DNA of 64,000 nucleotides, taken from positions 68,913,563 to 68,977,562 of the forward strand of contig NC_091013.1 in assembly GCF_041296385.1 (NCBI RefSeq), given 5' to 3'. Positions 61,186-64,000 of this stretch are shown piece after piece. This DNA is from Aphelocoma coerulescens. Lineage: Eukaryota; Chordata; Aves; Passeriformes; Corvidae. The stretch's first letter is position 1, and every line of letters begins with the position of its first letter. The notes beneath the pieces were generated by a model. The model saw only the letters and a list, made by a program, of their open reading frames with translations, was not told the DNA's origin and did not search any database. Made by a program: the position numbers and the translations under genes.

Positions 61186-62559
61186 GTAGATATATATAGA
61201 TATTTAAAAACACTGATAATTCAGTGTTGTTTCAGTCTAATCCTCCCCAAGGAATCTATTAACCAGAACCTGGGTTACCTTCTCCTTCAGGGGCGGGTTG
61301 TAAGTATGGATCTCTCTGCATTTTGTGTGTGTGCTAACAGAGAACCTGTGCTCAACCTTGCTGCCAGCTGGACCTGCAGATGTAGTGCTGCAGCAGCCTC
61401 ACATATTCAACAATGGCTGTCAGATCTTAAAATCAGGATGAAGGATTTCTTGATCGTGTCTTTCTGGGCACTAGAAGAAGGATCATGGCTGTGACAAACA
61501 CTGTCTCTCAGTCTGCAGGCAGGACTGCAGTAACCTGGCACACGAGGTTTTGGTGTTCTCCCTTGTCAGCAGGGCAGATGCTGCTCTTCTCCCTGTGTTT
61601 CAGTGCAGGTTCTCCAAGAAGGGGGCTCCTGCAATTTAAAAGAGGTCTCAACCTCTTTTGGCTCAACGAATTTGGCTCATAAATTGCTCAAAACAGCATG
61701 ACAGTGAGCAGCCACTTGCCAGAGTTTTTGTCTCAGGTGTTAGATTGCAAAACCTTAAGAAATACCTTGCGTTTTGGGAGTGGGGAGAAAATTGTCACAA
61801 CCACCATCCATCATTTATCAGTCTTCTGCAACAACTGTAGGTGTTCAGTCATCCTAATGTGTCTTTATGATCAGATGTTGATACCAGTGCCCCATGTGAG
61901 AAGCAGTTCCCATCTCTTCACTGGGACTCGTTCTTCCATGTTACACCACTTCTAACTTGGTCAAATCTCAGCTGAACAATGTCAGAGTTAAAGGAGTTTA
62001 TTTGCCATCTTATCTGCCAATAAATTGAGAGAGACTTGCAGTCAGGGTATTAGTAAAAACTTGGAGTTTGGCAAAAGAAACCATTTAGGAAAAAAAAAAC
62101 AAATCAAGAAAACTAATACAAAACAGCCCCAAAACTCTGTTTTCTGAAAGATTGTAAATAAATTGTTATCTCAGGGAGAAATTAATTAAAATTTCTCTTT
62201 TCTTCTGTCCAATTCAAGTAGTTCTGGTCACTGAAATTCTTAAGACTGAAATCAACAAAGGAAGGGCTCTCTCTCTCTCTCCTTCCCTCCCCCAATGTTA
62301 TCAAGAGCAGACCAAAACAACCTTTCAGAAGATTCCTTTGATTTTTAAAACATTGCTTTGCCTTTTAGCAATCTTTCAGCACACTTACAGTCAGGATGAT
62401 TAACGGCACAATTTGTTTCAGACCTCCTATTGAATTCAAGAACTTAGTCATCAGAAGTTTCGGATTGCACCAGAGAATTGATCAAGAGAGTTGCAGTCAA
62501 TTTGCTTCCATCACTGAACAGTACTAAATCACACACACAAATCCATCCCAATTTAGAAG

Positions 62560-62940
62560 AGCACTTACGCTGAATGAAAAGTTTGATTCAATTGCCTCTG
62601 CCATCAAGGATAGAAACACACAAAATGATCATTCTAACCACCACAGCTCAGAATTCAAATGGGCTCAATGAACCTGCTTAAGAATAAACTAGGCTGCAAA
62701 TTATTTGCATGAATTATTGAGAAAATTATTATGAATGGCAATTACACTGGGAAGAATTAGGCTTTGTTCACAGAGAACTCCTGAACAGAAAGAATAGTCA
62801 TAAGTTCTGTGCTAGAAATTGTTAACCCTACCACAATATAAACAGGTGAAATGAAATAAAATAATTACCAAATAAGTGCAATTAAATTATTTTGAAAACA
62901 TAATCCGAATTTTATTAGGCCCAGTAATAATTAGTAAAAA
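62560..62940. promoter_or_regulatory. Candidate POU/homeodomain-rich regulatory block
   Basis: The octamer ATTTGCAT at 62703-62710 is followed by GAATTATTG, and TAATTA/AATTA-type cores recur to 62935 (ATAATTACC, CAATTAAATTA, GTAATAATTAG). Repeats are absent. This could be an old conserved non-coding element, but AT richness alone produces such words. Confidence 0.22.
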
Positions 62941-62974
62941 CAGAAGCATATTACACGTAGGTGTAGTATGCTTA

Positions 62975-63045
62975 TACACATATGTGTAATATGCATATAC
63001 ACGTGTGTATATATATATATATGTATCTCATATACATATAAACAA
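62975..63045. repeat. Alternating purine-pyrimidine tract
   Basis: A 14-bp palindrome TACACATATGTGTA (62975-62988) leads into GTGTG(TA)n (63003-63022) and a TATACATATA tail. Almost every step alternates purine and pyrimidine. Confidence 0.85.
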
Positions 63046-64000
63046 GACAGGAGGACAGGACATAAATATACATTTTGTTTTGCCTTAGTGAATAAATATA
63101 ATTTGAAAAGTTCTGTTTTTAAAAAGCCAAAAGAATAAACACACTCATTTTGTTTGTGAATATGATCAAAATGACTATCTTTCGAAGACATCTTGAACAG
63201 ACTATACTTATTTAATTTGCTTAATCTTTGGGCAATTTATCCTTAATCATCAGGTAATTTTCTGCACTTAACCCAAAGATTTGTTTATTATTTTTCACAA
63301 TTGCCTTTGTAAGAATTTGAGAGGTCTTTGTAAAGCTAAAAGTTTTCAGCTGCAGAAGTTATTTTATTGGATTTTTTTTCACTCAACTGAAGTCAGTAGA
63401 AACTGCTTTGAAATGAAAACATTTCTTCAGGGCAATAAAGCTTCATTTATTGTTTGGAGCAGTGCAGCTCTGACTAACTTTGATCATCTCATAAACAGAT
63501 GGGGCAAAAATATTGTGCAACAAAAGTACAAGGAGAGAAAACCAGAAGGAGTAAATGGAAATACAGAGCATCTGGTTTCACACATCAGTAGACTTGGCAG
63601 GGGAGGGTGAACCTAAGCAATATCTTTTTCCCACCTCTTAATCCCTATTGCTTCCAGCGTAACACAAATCAAGCCTCCTATAATTGTGTCAATGTAAACT
63701 CATGGGACAAATGATTTAGGCTACAAATAAAACCTGTCTTTTGGAAATTAATTAATAAAAATATTTAATTAGATTAAATGTACAAACTTAAGTTAGAGAA
63801 AAAATTGGCAGAGGCTGAATCCAGGAGAGGTGGGAGGATGGGAAGTCCTGGTGCTGAGCAGCTGCAAGCACAAAGGTTTGCCAGGAGGAGAGTCACTTGG
63901 GTGAAGCAGATGCTCAGTGAGCTCATTCTGCTTTGTACTTGCAGAGGCACTTCAGAAAAGCTTGTCAATTCCTCAGGAAAGAAAATGGCCATTAAAGGAT
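63046..64000. other. Intergenic, no gene seen
   Basis: AT-rich to the window edge. The frames present (109 codons on plus at 63281-63610; 72 on minus near the end) are not recognised. Confidence 0.45.

Noticed and set aside
1..64000. CRISPR arrays, operons, bacterial promoters, tRNA or rRNA genes
   Set aside because: None seen; the sequence is vertebrate nuclear DNA and no cloverleaf or ribosomal sequence was recognised by eye.

Overview
The window looks like bird nuclear DNA, probably from a neoavian and perhaps a songbird. It is AT-rich, intron- and intergenic-rich, has no operon-like gene packing, carries several CR1 LINE fragments (the dominant avian LINE), and contains avian-type endogenous retrovirus LTRs. 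Almost all short open frames are chance frames in non-coding DNA.

The only protein-coding gene I can support is SERTM1 on the minus strand near the left edge. A single uninterrupted 107-codon frame (3277-3600) encodes a one-pass membrane protein with a serine-rich cytoplasmic side. Reading leftward from the right, a plausible gene model is: a GC-rich CpG-island promoter and first exon at about 14.7-15.6 kb, a 102-bp non-coding exon at 8134-8235 with near-consensus splice sites, then a last exon starting at 3785 that holds the 5' UTR end, a 24-codon upstream ORF, the whole coding sequence and a long 3' UTR running left. The exon structure upstream of 3785 is inferred from splice signals only.

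From about 15.7 kb to the right end I find no convincing coding exon. This stretch lies upstream of SERTM1 and reads as a gene desert. It holds CR1 fragments (27.3-27.8, 33.2-33.4, 35.9, 37.4-37.6, 45.2-45.3 and 58.4-59.4 kb, the last with a piece of reverse transcriptase), two complete-looking LTRs and one retroviral 3' end (46.58-47.24, 48.06-48.73, 52.42-52.88 kb), microsatellites, and several AT-rich stretches with clustered homeodomain-like sites that could be enhancers.

The structures that known repeats do not explain are: a pair of ~90-bp inverted repeats ~820 bp apart (27799-27890 and 28715-28804, about 93% identical); a compact 100-bp double hairpin (60559-60658); a CpG-bearing hairpin in AT-rich DNA (36955-36992); tandem minisatellites inside the CpG island; and a well-placed upstream ORF in the SERTM1 leader. 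I found no clear new multi-gene system here.
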